Shown in pieces: positions 16,091 through 24,978 of a stretch of DNA of 64,000 nt (positions are counted from its first letter, which is position 1; each line of letters opens with the position of its first letter). Position numbers and translations under genes: made by a program. The stretch is taken from assembly GCF_000744835.1 (NCBI RefSeq), contig NZ_JQMS01000001.1, forward strand, positions 3,472,001 through 3,536,000, read 5' to 3'. The notes below the pieces were generated by a model. The model was not told where the DNA came from. It saw only the letters and a list, made by a program, of their open reading frames with translations, and searched no databases. The stretch comes from Flavobacterium sp. 83 (GTDB lineage: Bacteria; Bacteroidota; Bacteroidia; Flavobacteriales; Flavobacteriaceae).

Positions 16091-16543
16091 TTAGAATTGA
16101 AAATTATTTTCAATAGTTATTTTATTAGTTTCAATTTTTGCCAATGCTACCAATTTTGGATAAATCATTTTGTAAGCTGCAATACTTTGTGAAATTTGAA
16201 AATTTCCATCTAAAAACTGAAATCCAAAACCGCAAAGCGGACAACCAGCAGTTTCTTTAATAGTGTTTCCGGTATGGATATACACAAAACTGAAATTTGG
16301 TAAGCCAGTAATTTCAATCATTCCTTCGTGCAGCTTTCCGAAAGCTTTTTTGTAATCCACATTTTTAGCTCCGTAAGTGTTCAACTTCAAACTAAAAACA
16401 CCTTTTGGTATAGCAGTTTGAGAAGCCATTTTCACTTCTCTAATTTTATCCTCTAACAAGTAACATTGAAAGATACCGTTAATGTATAACTGGCTCAATG
16501 TACTTTCTTTGCCTTGTGCAACTCTTATTATTTTGGTTTCCAT
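16091..16543 (-). CDS. DUF5675 family protein
   Basis: The protein has 150 residues from the ATG at 16543. The frame is open further upstream, but that part overlaps a terminator hairpin, so METKIIRVAQGKES is the likelier start. It shows the DUF5675 pattern: LYINGIFQCYLLEDKIRE, AIPKGVFSLKL, and a C-terminal IHTGNTIKETAGCPLCG with a conserved His-Thr-Gly and two Cys. The family is common in Bacteroidota mobile elements beside a MARQ-type protein, and its biochemical role is unknown. The His-Thr-Gly-Asn / Cys arrangement recalls L,D-transpeptidase-like folds, which would suit a cell-wall enzyme. That is speculation. Confidence 0.75.
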   Translation of the reverse strand: METKIIRVAQGKESTLSQLYINGIFQCYLLEDKIREVKMASQTAIPKGVFSLKLNTYGAKNVDYKKAFGKLHEGMIEITGLPNFSFVYIHTGNTIKETAGCPLCGFGFQFLDGNFQISQSIAAYKMIYPKLVALAKIETNKITIENNFQF

Positions 16544-16570
16544 AATTGGGATAGATTTGAGGTTAAATGA

Positions 16571-16597
16571 AAAATCCCTCGTTTTTGGCGAGGGATC
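16571..16597 (-). terminator. Terminator between the MARQKG gene and DUF5675
   Basis: On the minus strand ATCCCTCG pairs with CGAGGGAT and is followed by TTTTTC. It sits 15 bases after the stop of the MARQKG-type gene. If active, that gene is made in excess over the downstream genes, as expected for a structural protein followed by low-level lysis or export functions. Confidence 0.7.
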
Positions 16598-16611
16598 CTT
16601 CAAGGGTTTTT

Positions 16612-17415
16612 CTAAAAAGCTTCCTCAACTTTCAAGCAGTTCCCACTGGAGAACAAGTAGAAATTGGCTCCAACTAATTGATAAAACTCAATTCCGACGC
16701 ACTGCAAAACAGTTGTGTTCGCCGTTGGAACAACTCCTCCTGGTAATGTTGCAGAAACTGTAGTTACAGGAACTGGAGCATACAAATCCAAAAAGTCGCT
16801 GTATTGAATATCGTTTACCTCATTCAAAACTGCATCCATTGGATCATAGCTGTTGGTGGTAGCATTGTATTCAAAATCACTCACAACTGAAAGCGAACTA
16901 ATCAAACGAAAGTGGGTTGTACCAGATGGCGCATTTACCAAATTCACAGGATTAAAAGCATCAACTACCAATTCTCCACTTTCTCTACCAGCGGTATGAG
17001 TTAAAGTATATGGAGCATTGAAAATACCATTAAAGGAAGTGTTTTTATTGAACTCAAAACCTTTAAGGTATCTACGTTGTGTAGAAATTTCAATTTTTCT
17101 GTAACCTCTCGCTTCGGTTTGGTCTTCCAAATTGATTTTTTTCATAATGGAAGTTAAACGCCCGGTCACTTGACTGTCGGACATTTGTTTCATCACTTGG
17201 GATAAACCAGCACGAACCGATTTCCCAGCTTTGGCACTTGCGCCAAATTCATTCATATTCTCACGAGTTCTTTCGAACTCTGGTGCAGTGTTTACCTGAT
17301 CACCACTAGGACCGCCAACCATTCCAGCGAAATAGCCTTCTTGTCCTTTAATTTTGAAGTGTCGGATGTCTCCAAGAGTTCCAACATACTTAATAACACC
17401 TTTTTGTCTTGCCAT
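16612..17415 (-). CDS. MARQKG-type protein of unknown function (possible structural protein)
   Basis: The protein has 267 residues starting at MARQKGVIKYVGTLGD (ATG at 17415). I recognise the family from many Bacteroidota genomes by this N-terminus, by a Gly-rich turn (GMVGGPSGDQV) and by FERTRENMNEFGASAKAGKS, but know of no assigned function. The C-terminal half is beta-rich and hydrophobic. There is no signal peptide and no membrane helix. It heads a minus-strand operon followed by DUF5675 and two small membrane proteins, an arrangement like a virion or particle protein plus release genes. Divergent transcription from the SNase gene starts 97 bases away. Confidence 0.6.
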   Translation of the reverse strand: MARQKGVIKYVGTLGDIRHFKIKGQEGYFAGMVGGPSGDQVNTAPEFERTRENMNEFGASAKAGKSVRAGLSQVMKQMSDSQVTGRLTSIMKKINLEDQTEARGYRKIEISTQRRYLKGFEFNKNTSFNGIFNAPYTLTHTAGRESGELVVDAFNPVNLVNAPSGTTHFRLISSLSVVSDFEYNATTNSYDPMDAVLNEVNDIQYSDFLDLYAPVPVTTVSATLPGGVVPTANTTVLQCVGIEFYQLVGANFYLFSSGNCLKVEEAF

Positions 17416-17474
17416 TTTTTTAAGATTTAAAAAGTTAATAATTAGATTAAATTCATAAGACAAATTTCAATGAT

Positions 17475-17482
17475 TATCTTTG
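17475..17482 (+). promoter_or_regulatory. -7 promoter element of the SNase gene
   Basis: TATCTTTG matches the Bacteroidota consensus TAnnTTTG. It overlaps a TTG that would otherwise open a longer reading frame, and so supports the ATG at 17513 as the true start. Confidence 0.6.
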
Positions 17483-17512
17483 AATATAAATAATTTAAAA
17501 TACTGTAAATCA

Positions 17513-18004
17513 ATGCAATACAACGCAAAAGCACCGTACATAGTGGAAACCCATTGGCAAATTGAAGAAGTCCTTGACGGCGATAGCATCATCATTTGCC
17601 ATCGTTTCACTCAAATGAAAAAAGAAATTCGTCTTTATGGCTTAGATGCACCAGAAGTAAAGATTAACAGAAAGATGAAAGAGGACGAAGAGAAAAGCAG
17701 TTTACCTGCCCAATTATTGCTGCAATTTGGTTTGCAATCCTTGAACTTCGTTTTGTCGGTTGCACCGCCAAAAACGGTTGTAACTATCATTACGGAACAA
17801 GAGAACTATTATGACTACTGGAACAGGCAATTGGGATATGTGATTCTTCCTGGTGGCGTATGTTTAAATGAGTTACTTTTACAAAATGGCTATGCTAAAG
17901 CGACACATCAATATTATTGTGGCAAGCTTGCGGAGTATCAAGCGATGAACCGCCAAGCGCAGCTCAATGGTATAGGGATTTATAGTCAAGTAAAAAGGTT
18001 CTGA
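17513..18004 (+). CDS. Thermonuclease-like (SNase) family nuclease
   Basis: This 163-residue staphylococcal nuclease homologue shows the family motifs VLDGDSIIICH (calcium-binding Asp), RLYGLDAPEV (with the catalytic-type Arg), and YWNRQLGYVIL..GVCLNELLLQNGYAKA. No signal peptide is seen, so it would act in the cytoplasm, or may be a partner of the adjacent divergent operon. The predicted start sits 31 bases behind a -7 element. The AbiV gene follows 106 bases later in the same direction. Activity is expected from the motifs, but the substrate in this context is unknown. Confidence 0.85.
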   Translation: MQYNAKAPYIVETHWQIEEVLDGDSIIICHRFTQMKKEIRLYGLDAPEVKINRKMKEDEEKSSLPAQLLLQFGLQSLNFVLSVAPPKTVVTIITEQENYYDYWNRQLGYVILPGGVCLNELLLQNGYAKATHQYYCGKLAEYQAMNRQAQLNGIGIYSQVKRF

Positions 18005-18110
18005 TTTGTTGTACTTATGTTGTACTATTGAAGTTTTAAAATTTAAGAGTATCAATAAATACAGTTACTTACAGGCGTTAAGAAGATATATACAAGTTAG
18101 CTACAATATT

Positions 18111-18695
18111 ATGAACAACACTTTTCAAAAAATCAACGAACTTATAGCAATTGAATCAGAAAATCTAACTGAGTTTAATGATGTTTACGAGTATGAAAAA
18201 TGCTTATTGCATATTGAAAGAATAATTGATTCATCAATTATTCTTTTCAAAAATTCACTTTATCAACAATCAATATTTCTTACCATTACAGCTTTTGAAG
18301 AAACAACAAAAGCTGAAATTTGTATATATAGAGGTTTAAGTAAAAACAAGCAAACGGTGAAGCGAAATAAAGATGGTTTATTTAACCATAAAATAAAGCA
18401 TATTACAGTAGCTAATGATATCACTTTTAATTATCTAAAAACAGAAAAAATATATGGAAAAGAAAAAATTCAAGAAATTCTTGAGAATTTAAAATCCGGA
18501 AAATTTATTGAAATAAGGGAGAACTCGCTCTATTTTAAAAACATTGGGGGGAAATGTGTGATTTCTGACGAATTCATAAACGAAGAAAATTCTAAGCTTT
18601 TATTAATGATTTGTATAGAAGTTTTTGAAGATCGTTTATTTGGAGCTTATGAAAGAACAGATATTATTACAGATAGAGTTCTCGAAAATTATTAA
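18111..18695 (+). CDS. AbiV-family (HEPN) abortive infection protein
   Basis: The protein has 194 residues from the ATG at 18111. An upstream TTG frame start is rejected because its first 35 residues are low quality and the family begins near here. The HEPN_AbiV pattern is visible: LYQQSIFLTITAFEETTKAE near residues 50-69 and the HKIKHITV segment. AbiV of Lactococcus blocks phage translation after infection. The gene sits at the end of the island and is followed by structured intergenic DNA and a REP cluster, consistent with a mobile defence cassette. Confidence 0.75.
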   Translation: MNNTFQKINELIAIESENLTEFNDVYEYEKCLLHIERIIDSSIILFKNSLYQQSIFLTITAFEETTKAEICIYRGLSKNKQTVKRNKDGLFNHKIKHITVANDITFNYLKTEKIYGKEKIQEILENLKSGKFIEIRENSLYFKNIGGKCVISDEFINEENSKLLLMICIEVFEDRLFGAYERTDIITDRVLENY

Positions 18696-18715
18696 AATTT
18701 TAAATACTGTAGCTA

Positions 18716-19405
18716 ACACACGTTACAAGCGATTTAGGCATTTGCCCCCGCTCTTCGAAGAGTACATAACATTATCGGGAGTGCTGCGCAAATGTCTCTG
18801 ACTTTGCGCAATTTTCAGAACTTGTTATTAAATTAAAACGCCCTAAAGTCTCTGACTTTCATCACCCCCGCTCTTCGAAGAGTACATAACATTATCGGGA
18901 GTGCTGCCCCGCTCTTCGAAGGGTACATAACGTTATCGGGAGTGCTGCGCAAATGTCTCTGACTTTGCGCAATTTTCAGAACTTGTTATTAAATTAAAAC
19001 GCCCGCTCCGCAAAGTGTCTCAGCTCTTCGAAGAGTACATAACGTTATCGGGAGTGCTGCGCAAATGTCTCTGACTTTGCGCAATTTTCAGAACTTGTTA
19101 TTAAATTAAAACGCCCGCTCCGCAAAGTGTCTCAGCTCTTCGAAGAGTACATAACGTTATCGGGAGTGCTGCGCAAATGTCTCTGACTTTGCGCAATTTT
19201 CAGAACTTGTTATTAAATTAAAACGCCCTAAAGTCTCTGACTTTCATTATCTTAAATTTAAAAACCCCCCGCTCTTCGAAGAGTACATAACATTATCGGG
19301 AGTGCTGCGCAAATGTCTCTGACTTTGCGCAATTTTCAGAACTTGTTATTAAATTAAAACGCCCTAAAGTCTCTGACTTTCATTATCTTAAATTTAAAAA
19401 CACAA
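18716..19405. repeat. Tandem REP cluster beside a RAYT pseudogene
   Basis: A composite unit recurs about six times. It contains the palindrome GCTCTTCGAAGAGT followed by ACATAAC(A/G)TTATCGGGAG (starts near 18,750, 18,870, 18,911, 19,023, 19,135, 19,271). It also contains GCGCAAATGTCTCTGACTTT with GCGCAATTTTCAGAACTTG (five copies) and the short AAAGTCTCTGACTTTCAT. Copies are nearly identical, indicating recent amplification. Reverse-oriented pieces lie beyond the transposase at 20,059-20,140, so the transposase is flanked by convergent REP sequences, as in REP-RAYT elements. No gene is present. Confidence 0.8.
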
Positions 19406-19449
19406 ACAAGTCATTAAAATCGTTATTTTTATACTAAAAATACGTCAAA

Positions 19450-20049
19450 ATGAAAGAAGGCTATGTAATTCGGGATCAGACTTTACCACATTATATAACG
19501 GCAACCGTTGTCGATTGGATAGATATTTTCACTAGGCAAACCTACAGAGACAGTATAATAGAATCTTTGGATTACTGCATAAAAAACAAAGGAATGATTT
19601 TATATGGTTATGTTATTATGAGTAATCACATTCATTTAATTATTCAATCTGAGGATGGGAAATTATCAGATTGAATAAGAGATTTTAAAAAATTTACCGC
19701 AAAAAACATTTTAGATAAAATCCAAGCCGTACCAGAAAGCCGAAAAGAATGGATACTGGAACGCTTCAAATTAGCAGCAGAAAAACATACAAGAAACAAA
19801 AATTATCAATTTTGGCAATATGGAAATCATCCTGAAGAGATTTATATCAATAAATTTATGTGGTCTAAATTAGATTACATCCATTTGAATCCAGTGAGAG
19901 CCGGTTTAGTTGAAAAGGCTTCACAATATATTTACTCCAGCGCAAGTAATTATATAAACGATTCTGGATTATTAAAAATAGAAAAAGCACATAATCCAGT
20001 TGTTGATATTTTAAATCTTAACGCTTTTACAAAGTATAATCAGTATTGA
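19450..20049 (+). pseudogene. REP-associated tyrosine transposase (RAYT) broken by one TGA
   Basis: Frame +1 from the ATG at 19450 encodes a Y1/HUH transposase: the metal-binding His pair is in MSNHIHLIIQ and the family block is IHLNPVRAGLVEKA. A single TGA at 19672-19674 interrupts it after SEDGKLSD. The same frame then continues without another stop to 20047, through IRDFKKFTAKNI and further family-like sequence. The ancestral codon was probably TGG or a similar sense codon. The element is surrounded by REP repeats, which such enzymes mobilise by single-strand cutting. It is probably inactive unless read through. Confidence 0.85.
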
Positions 20050-20111
20050 AATAGTATTCAAAAGTCAGAGACTTTTATGACGCAAATAATTTAAAAACAG
20101 CTACTAAAAAC

Positions 20112-20140
20112 TGCGCAAAGTCAGAGACATTTGCGCAGCA
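20112..20140 (-). repeat. Inverted REP copy downstream of the RAYT
   Basis: These 29 bases are the exact reverse complement of the core that occurs five times upstream of the transposase (TGCTGCGCAAATGTCTC...). The rest of 20050-20320 holds a second partial inverted piece near 20,059 and no gene. Confidence 0.75.
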
Positions 20141-20320
20141 TTCACAATAAACAATTCGGAAAGCAAGGAAATTTACGCAGCATAAACAACAAACACTTCT
20201 GCTCAGCAACATATTCTTCTAAAAAATAAATACATACAACAATTCCGATTGGGAAAATTTTAAAGATAGTTTTGTACTTTTAAAGTAAACCCATTAACCG
20301 AAAAAACTTAAATTACAGTA

Positions 20321-20836
20321 ATGAATTATCACTTTAGAAAAGCGGAACTATCTGAAATAGCTCCAATTTGGGAAATTTTACAACAAGCCATACAACGAAG
20401 AAAAGAAGATGGCAGTGAGCAATGGCAAGACGGTTATCCAAATCCAGAAGTCATACAAAAAGACATTGAAAAAGGAGAAGGATTTATTTTGGTTGATGGA
20501 GAAACTATCATCGGTTATAGCGCGGTACTAATCAATGATGAACCTGCCTATGAGAACATTGAAGGAAAGTGGCTAACGAATGGAGATTTTGTAGTATTGC
20601 ATCGCGTAGCCATTTCTGAGAAATATTTAGGCAAAGGCTTATCCAAAATGATTCTCAAATACATAGAAGATTTTGCGGCAAGCAACAACATTTACAGCAT
20701 AAAAGCAGACACTAATTTTGACAATCCCGCAATGATGAAAATTTTTGAAAATTCAGGCTATACCTATTGTGGTGAGGTATATTTTAGAGGAAGCTCCAGA
20801 AAAGCATACGAGAAAGTCTTAGCTAAACAAGACTAA
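20321..20836 (+). CDS. GNAT family N-acetyltransferase
   Basis: This 171-residue Gcn5-related acetyltransferase transfers acetyl from acetyl-CoA to an unknown amine. The acetyl-CoA loop follows VVLHRVAISEKYLGKGLSK (motif A, Q/RxxGxG/A as YLGKGL). The C-terminal part has NPAMMKIFENSGYTYCGEV, where family members bind the substrate. It marks the return to ordinary chromosomal genes and is transcribed alone. Substrate cannot be inferred. Confidence 0.9.
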   Translation: MNYHFRKAELSEIAPIWEILQQAIQRRKEDGSEQWQDGYPNPEVIQKDIEKGEGFILVDGETIIGYSAVLINDEPAYENIEGKWLTNGDFVVLHRVAISEKYLGKGLSKMILKYIEDFAASNNIYSIKADTNFDNPAMMKIFENSGYTYCGEVYFRGSSRKAYEKVLAKQD

Positions 20837-20954
20837 TTGGAATTATGAAAAACTTATGGTTAAAATTAAAAAACCGCAAATTCGCAAATAAAAATAGTTT
20901 GCAACTGTTTCTATAATTTGCGAATTTGTGGTGATTTTTTTAAAAGAACTTCTC

Positions 20955-21512
20955 TTAAACTGCAGCTTCTTCTTCAGGAGCAGTTTCAAATTCCATGTGA
21001 TCTTCCATCTCGGCAGCTACTTCCGGTTTAGAACTTTTAAGCGCATTGAATCGTTCTAATTGTTCCAATTCTCCTTCTTCCCCACTGAAATAAGGAAAAA
21101 CATCCATAATAGGTGATTCTGACACAGCAGGAATTGTATAATCACCCATCGTACCTTTCATCACACTAATCGTGTTATCATAAGCTTCCCTTACATCATT
21201 GGCTTGGACTAATAAATACATGTTAGTCTTGCGTTCTTTGCCACTTTCTTCGTCATACGCCAATAATGAAACTTTGGATCTAAACCAACGGTCTGCATTT
21301 TCAAAAGGATGAATTTCGGCATAATTAGCCACTTTTATATTTGTAATTTTAAATTCTTCACTGATATAGGCAGACATCTCTTCATTAATTCTGCTTTCTG
21401 CTTCTGTATAAGACAAGGCATCTACCAAATAAGGTTCTGTCGTAATCTTTTGCGCTCCAGTTTCATCTGTTTTTCTATATTTTACTTTGCATTCGTACCA
21501 AATTGTGCTCAT
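20955..21512 (-). CDS. DUF4494 family protein
   Basis: This 185-residue protein begins MSTIWYECKVKYRKTDETG, the hallmark of DUF4494, a conserved Bacteroidota family of unknown function. It has an alternating beta/alpha pattern with ALSYTEAESRINEEM and FENADRWFRSKVSLL. It is cytosolic and acidic at the C-terminus (MEDHMEFETAPEEEAAV). Single-gene transcription unit; convergent with the GNAT gene. Confidence 0.88.
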   Translation of the reverse strand: MSTIWYECKVKYRKTDETGAQKITTEPYLVDALSYTEAESRINEEMSAYISEEFKITNIKVANYAEIHPFENADRWFRSKVSLLAYDEESGKERKTNMYLLVQANDVREAYDNTISVMKGTMGDYTIPAVSESPIMDVFPYFSGEEGELEQLERFNALKSSKPEVAAEMEDHMEFETAPEEEAAV

Positions 21513-21937
21513 CTCTTTTTTTTAAGGATGTCAAAGATAGATTTTAACGCAAAAGAAATTCACCATTCCTAAAATAGATATTCACAATTTGAGATAGCTG
21601 TCAGTCTTTATTTTTTTCCGTTATTTTGAGATATTATTTCTTTTATTAAAAAAAACTCACTGCAAACTTAATTTTATACCCCACAAAAAAAGCAATCAAA
21701 ATAGCGAATAATAAATTTGGGTTCCTATAAAAGTTAAACTTGAAAACCCTTATAAAACTTCTTATATTTAAATTTAAAAAAAGATCCCCACTATTCACTA
21801 TTAAGAGAAAAAATATTTTTGGTTAAATCCGTTTTACATAAAATCGTGAACTTTTTTTTGTTAAAATTATGTTAAACAAAAATTAAACAGGTGTTTAAAT
21901 TAAACACTTGTTTAATTTTGTGCCATATTTAAAAAGC
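21513..21937. promoter_or_regulatory. Intergenic region with the tetR operon control site
   Basis: This 425-bp AT-rich gap contains no gene. Its only clear features are the palindrome and -7 element just before tetR, described separately. The remainder shows no repeat or structured RNA that I can see. Confidence 0.5.
21883..21920 (+). promoter_or_regulatory. TetR operator overlapping the efflux-operon promoter
   Basis: A 33-bp near-perfect palindrome (21883-21915) is built from two copies of TTAAACA(C/G)(C/T)TGTTTAA-like half sites. It runs into a -7 element TAATTTTG at 21913-21920. TetR binding here would block RNA polymerase directly. The tetR ATG follows 17 bases later, so the repressor controls its own operon. 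Confidence 0.75.
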
Positions 21938-22570
21938 ATGGAATCAAATACTGATTTTAACGAGAAACAAATCAAAATTCTTCAGGTAGCCGAAACGCTG
22001 TTTGCTGAAAAAGGTTTTGATGGTACATCAATCAGGAATATTTCAAAAGAAGCAAAAATAAATATCGCGATGGTTTCCTATTATTTTGGATCCAAAGAAC
22101 GGTTATTAGAATCCTTAATTTTATACAGAACTTCCGATTTAAAAACCCAATTAGATACATTAATACAAGAAAAATTAGAACCTATTGAAAAAATCAATAA
22201 GTTAATCGAGCTCTATATCAATAGAATCAATTGCAATAAAGGAATTTATAGAATTTTGCATTTTGAATTTGCCACCAACAAACGCGATTTAAATTTTAAA
22301 TCTTTTACTGAATTAAAAAAAGGAAATCTAAAATCACTTGAAGCCATAATCGAAGAAGGTCAAACGAAAGGTGTTTTTAGAAAAGATATTATCATTCCGC
22401 TGATAACACCTACAATTCTTGGAACTTTTTTTCATTTTCATATGAATAAACCGTTCTTTGAAAATTTATTAAATTTGAAAACCGAAGATTTATATAATAA
22501 TTACATAAAAACCAATTTGACAAAGCACATCCAACAAACTATAAAAGCCCTTCTAATATATGAAAGTTAG
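21938..22570 (+). CDS. TetR family transcriptional repressor of the efflux operon
   Basis: This 210-residue repressor has an N-terminal TetR helix-turn-helix (QIKILQVAETLFAEKGFDGT, then ISKEAKINIAMVSYYFGSKE), residues about 7-55, and a helical ligand-binding C-terminal domain. The TTG at 21908 that opens the frame is upstream of the -7 element, so the ATG at 21938 is the start. It overlaps the tolC-like gene by 11 bases and heads the operon tetR-tolC-emrA-emrB. Ligand release would derepress the pump. Inducer unknown. Confidence 0.92.
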   Translation: MESNTDFNEKQIKILQVAETLFAEKGFDGTSIRNISKEAKINIAMVSYYFGSKERLLESLILYRTSDLKTQLDTLIQEKLEPIEKINKLIELYINRINCNKGIYRILHFEFATNKRDLNFKSFTELKKGNLKSLEAIIEEGQTKGVFRKDIIIPLITPTILGTFFHFHMNKPFFENLLNLKTEDLYNNYIKTNLTKHIQQTIKALLIYES

Positions 22571-23885
22571 TCAATTAATGCTCTTTGGGATTTTCTTTAT
22601 AGGAATTTCTTCAGTAGAAGCTCAAGAAAAAACGAGTTTTACTCTCGATGAAGCCATTCACATGGCTTGGTTAAAAAGTAATGAAATTAGTTTAGCCAAT
22701 ACCAGAGTGGCAACTAAAAAATACGAATTGCAATCAGTAAAAAACAATCAATATCCTGATTTAAAAGTCTCCGGACAATACCAAAGATTGGCAAAAGCTT
22801 CTATTAACCTAAAAGTCAATAAAAGCAGTAGCTCAGAGCCAATGCCAACTGTAGATCAATTGATGCTTGGACAGGTTAATGCAAGTGTACCCGTTTTTGC
22901 AGGTTTTAAAATTCAAAACAGTATAAAGGTTTCTGAGAATTTGTATCAGGCTGAAAATGCAACAGCTTCACAAACTAAGGAAGAAATTGCGATGAAAGTA
23001 ATCAATTACTACGCAACTTTATACAAATCGCAAAAAACCATTGAACTACTCAAAGAAAATCAAAAAAGTGCACAACAACGTGTCGTTGATTTTAGCGATA
23101 TGGAAAAAAATGGCATAATTCCAAGAAATGATTTATTAAAATCACAACTGCAAGTTTCAAAAATTCAATTGTCAATAGACGAAGAAAATAACAATTTAAA
23201 TATTGTAAATTTTTATTTGGTAACACTTTTAAAATTACCGGTTGAAACTAAACTAGAAATTAGAGAAAGTGATTTTGCTAATTTTCAAATGGACAATATC
23301 ACTACTACGGATGAGCCCGCATTACAAAATCGTAAAGATTTGGAAGCAATTCGGTTTCAGGAAAAAGCAAGCAAGGCTAATATAAAAATAGCAAGAAGTG
23401 CCTATTATCCAGCAATTTCACTTATTGGCGGTTATACAGCATTAGACTTAAAAAATGTAGTGACGGTTCAAAACGCAATGAACTTTGGTGTTGGAGTTTC
23501 TTATGACATAAGCTCAATCCTTAAAAACGGGGCAATGGTAAAATTAGCCGAGAGCAAATCATTAGAAGTACAAAATTCACAAGCTGTTCTTACGGATTAC
23601 ATCAAAATGCAAGTTCAAAAAGCAATAGAAGACTACGATTTAGCATTAAAACAAAATGAAGTTTATGTTCAAGCCGTAGAACAATCTACAGAAAATTACA
23701 GAATCGTAAAAGACAAGTACGACAACGGACTTTCGGATACTAATGATTTATTGGAAGCCGATGTAGAACAACTGGGTTCAAAAATTAATAAAGCATTAGC
23801 TAAAGCAAATATTATACAAAAATACTACGAACTGCTTTCTGTTACCGGACAATTATCACAATCTTTCAATCTTTCAAAAATATAA
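22560..23885 (+). CDS. TolC-like outer membrane efflux protein
   Basis: This 441-residue outer membrane factor begins with a signal peptide (LMLFGIFFIGISSVEA, cleavage near residue 21). Two internal repeats of the OEP family follow, with heptad-rich helices (SLANTRVATKKYELQSVKNN, DNGLSDTNDLLEADVEQL) that build the periplasmic tunnel. It would form the outer exit duct of a tripartite drug pump with the next two genes. The start overlaps the tetR end by 11 bases, so translation is coupled. Confidence 0.92.
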   Translation: MKVSQLMLFGIFFIGISSVEAQEKTSFTLDEAIHMAWLKSNEISLANTRVATKKYELQSVKNNQYPDLKVSGQYQRLAKASINLKVNKSSSSEPMPTVDQLMLGQVNASVPVFAGFKIQNSIKVSENLYQAENATASQTKEEIAMKVINYYATLYKSQKTIELLKENQKSAQQRVVDFSDMEKNGIIPRNDLLKSQLQVSKIQLSIDEENNNLNIVNFYLVTLLKLPVETKLEIRESDFANFQMDNITTTDEPALQNRKDLEAIRFQEKASKANIKIARSAYYPAISLIGGYTALDLKNVVTVQNAMNFGVGVSYDISSILKNGAMVKLAESKSLEVQNSQAVLTDYIKMQVQKAIEDYDLALKQNEVYVQAVEQSTENYRIVKDKYDNGLSDTNDLLEADVEQLGSKINKALAKANIIQKYYELLSVTGQLSQSFNLSKI

Positions 23886-23896
23886 TCAGCAATCAC

Positions 23897-24976
23897 ATGG
23901 AAAAGAAAAAAACAAATACAAAATTCATTATTATCCTAGTGGCTCTTATCGTTTTAGGAGGAACTTATGGAACATATAAATACATGCACTCCTTATCACA
24001 CGAAGAAACTGATGATGCACAGATTGAAAAAAACATGAATCCTATTATTCCAAAAGTTCCTGGATATGTGGATAAAGTATACATCAAAGACAATGATTTT
24101 GTAAAGAAAGGCGATACACTTTTTACAATTGACAAAAGAGATTATCAATTAAAAATCGATGAAGCTAATGCGGCATTATTAGCTGCAGAAGGAAATTTTG
24201 AAGTTTCAAAAGCTGATATTGGCAGTGCTTTGGCAAATATTTCTGTTTCTGATGCTAATGTCCAATCAGCAGGTGGAAATATCGAAACTGCAAAAATCAG
24301 ATTAGGCAGAATATCAAATGATTACAATCGTTATGAAAATTTATATAAAAATCATTCGATTACAAAACAACAATACGAGCAAGCTTTAGCAGCAAAGCAA
24401 GAAGCAGAAAGTCAAATCCGTATTTTACAACAACAAGAAAAAGCAAGTTCATATCAAAAATCAGTTATTGTAGCTAAATCAAAAGTTTCTGATAAACAAA
24501 CTCAAGTGGCTGCTGCCAATATCAAAAAAGCAAAAGCAATGCTTGATGCTGCAATCCTTAATTTATCATATACTGTAATAACTGCAGCTATCGATGGTCA
24601 GGTTTCAAAAATTGATATTCAACCGGGACAATTGGTTCAACCAGGACAATCCTTGTTTTATATAATCAACAACTCTAGTGCTTGGGTTATCGCTAATTTC
24701 AAAGAAACACAATTGAATAAAATGGTAATTGGACAAAAAGTAACCCTTAAAGTTGATGCGTATCCAGATTACGATTTTGAAGGTACATTAACTTCATTTT
24801 CACCTGCAACCGGTTCTCGTTTTTCTATCCTACCTCCGGATAATGCTACTGGTAACTTTGTCAAAACCATTCAAAGATTACCTGTTAAAATCAGTTTGAA
24901 CACCTCTAATGATGTTGAAAAAATAAAATTATTAAGACCAGGAATGAATGTTGATGTTGACGTACATGTAAACTAA
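23897..24976 (+). CDS. HlyD/EmrA-family membrane fusion protein
   Basis: This 359-residue periplasmic adaptor has one N-terminal membrane helix (KFIIILVALIVLGGTYGTY). The lipoyl/barrel-sandwich half VPGYVDKVYIKDNDFVKKGDTLF is followed by a long coiled-coil hairpin (about residues 95-210). The second lipoyl half and the beta-barrel follow, with IDGQVSKIDIQPGQLVQPGQ. It links the MFS pump to the TolC-like duct. The gene lies 11 bases behind tolC and 2 bases before the MFS gene. Confidence 0.93.
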   Translation: MEKKKTNTKFIIILVALIVLGGTYGTYKYMHSLSHEETDDAQIEKNMNPIIPKVPGYVDKVYIKDNDFVKKGDTLFTIDKRDYQLKIDEANAALLAAEGNFEVSKADIGSALANISVSDANVQSAGGNIETAKIRLGRISNDYNRYENLYKNHSITKQQYEQALAAKQEAESQIRILQQQEKASSYQKSVIVAKSKVSDKQTQVAAANIKKAKAMLDAAILNLSYTVITAAIDGQVSKIDIQPGQLVQPGQSLFYIINNSSAWVIANFKETQLNKMVIGQKVTLKVDAYPDYDFEGTLTSFSPATGSRFSILPPDNATGNFVKTIQRLPVKISLNTSNDVEKIKLLRPGMNVDVDVHVN

Positions 24977-24978
24977 AA

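Noticed and set aside
16482..16763. 93-codon plus-strand ORF across the DUF5675/MARQKG junction
   Set aside because: It runs antisense through two likely genes and a terminator hairpin; no protein-like pattern.
19672..19674. Recoding of the in-frame TGA (selenocysteine or suppression) in the RAYT gene
   Set aside because: No SECIS-like hairpin or selenium genes are seen, and the family has no selenocysteine there; a nonsense mutation is simpler.
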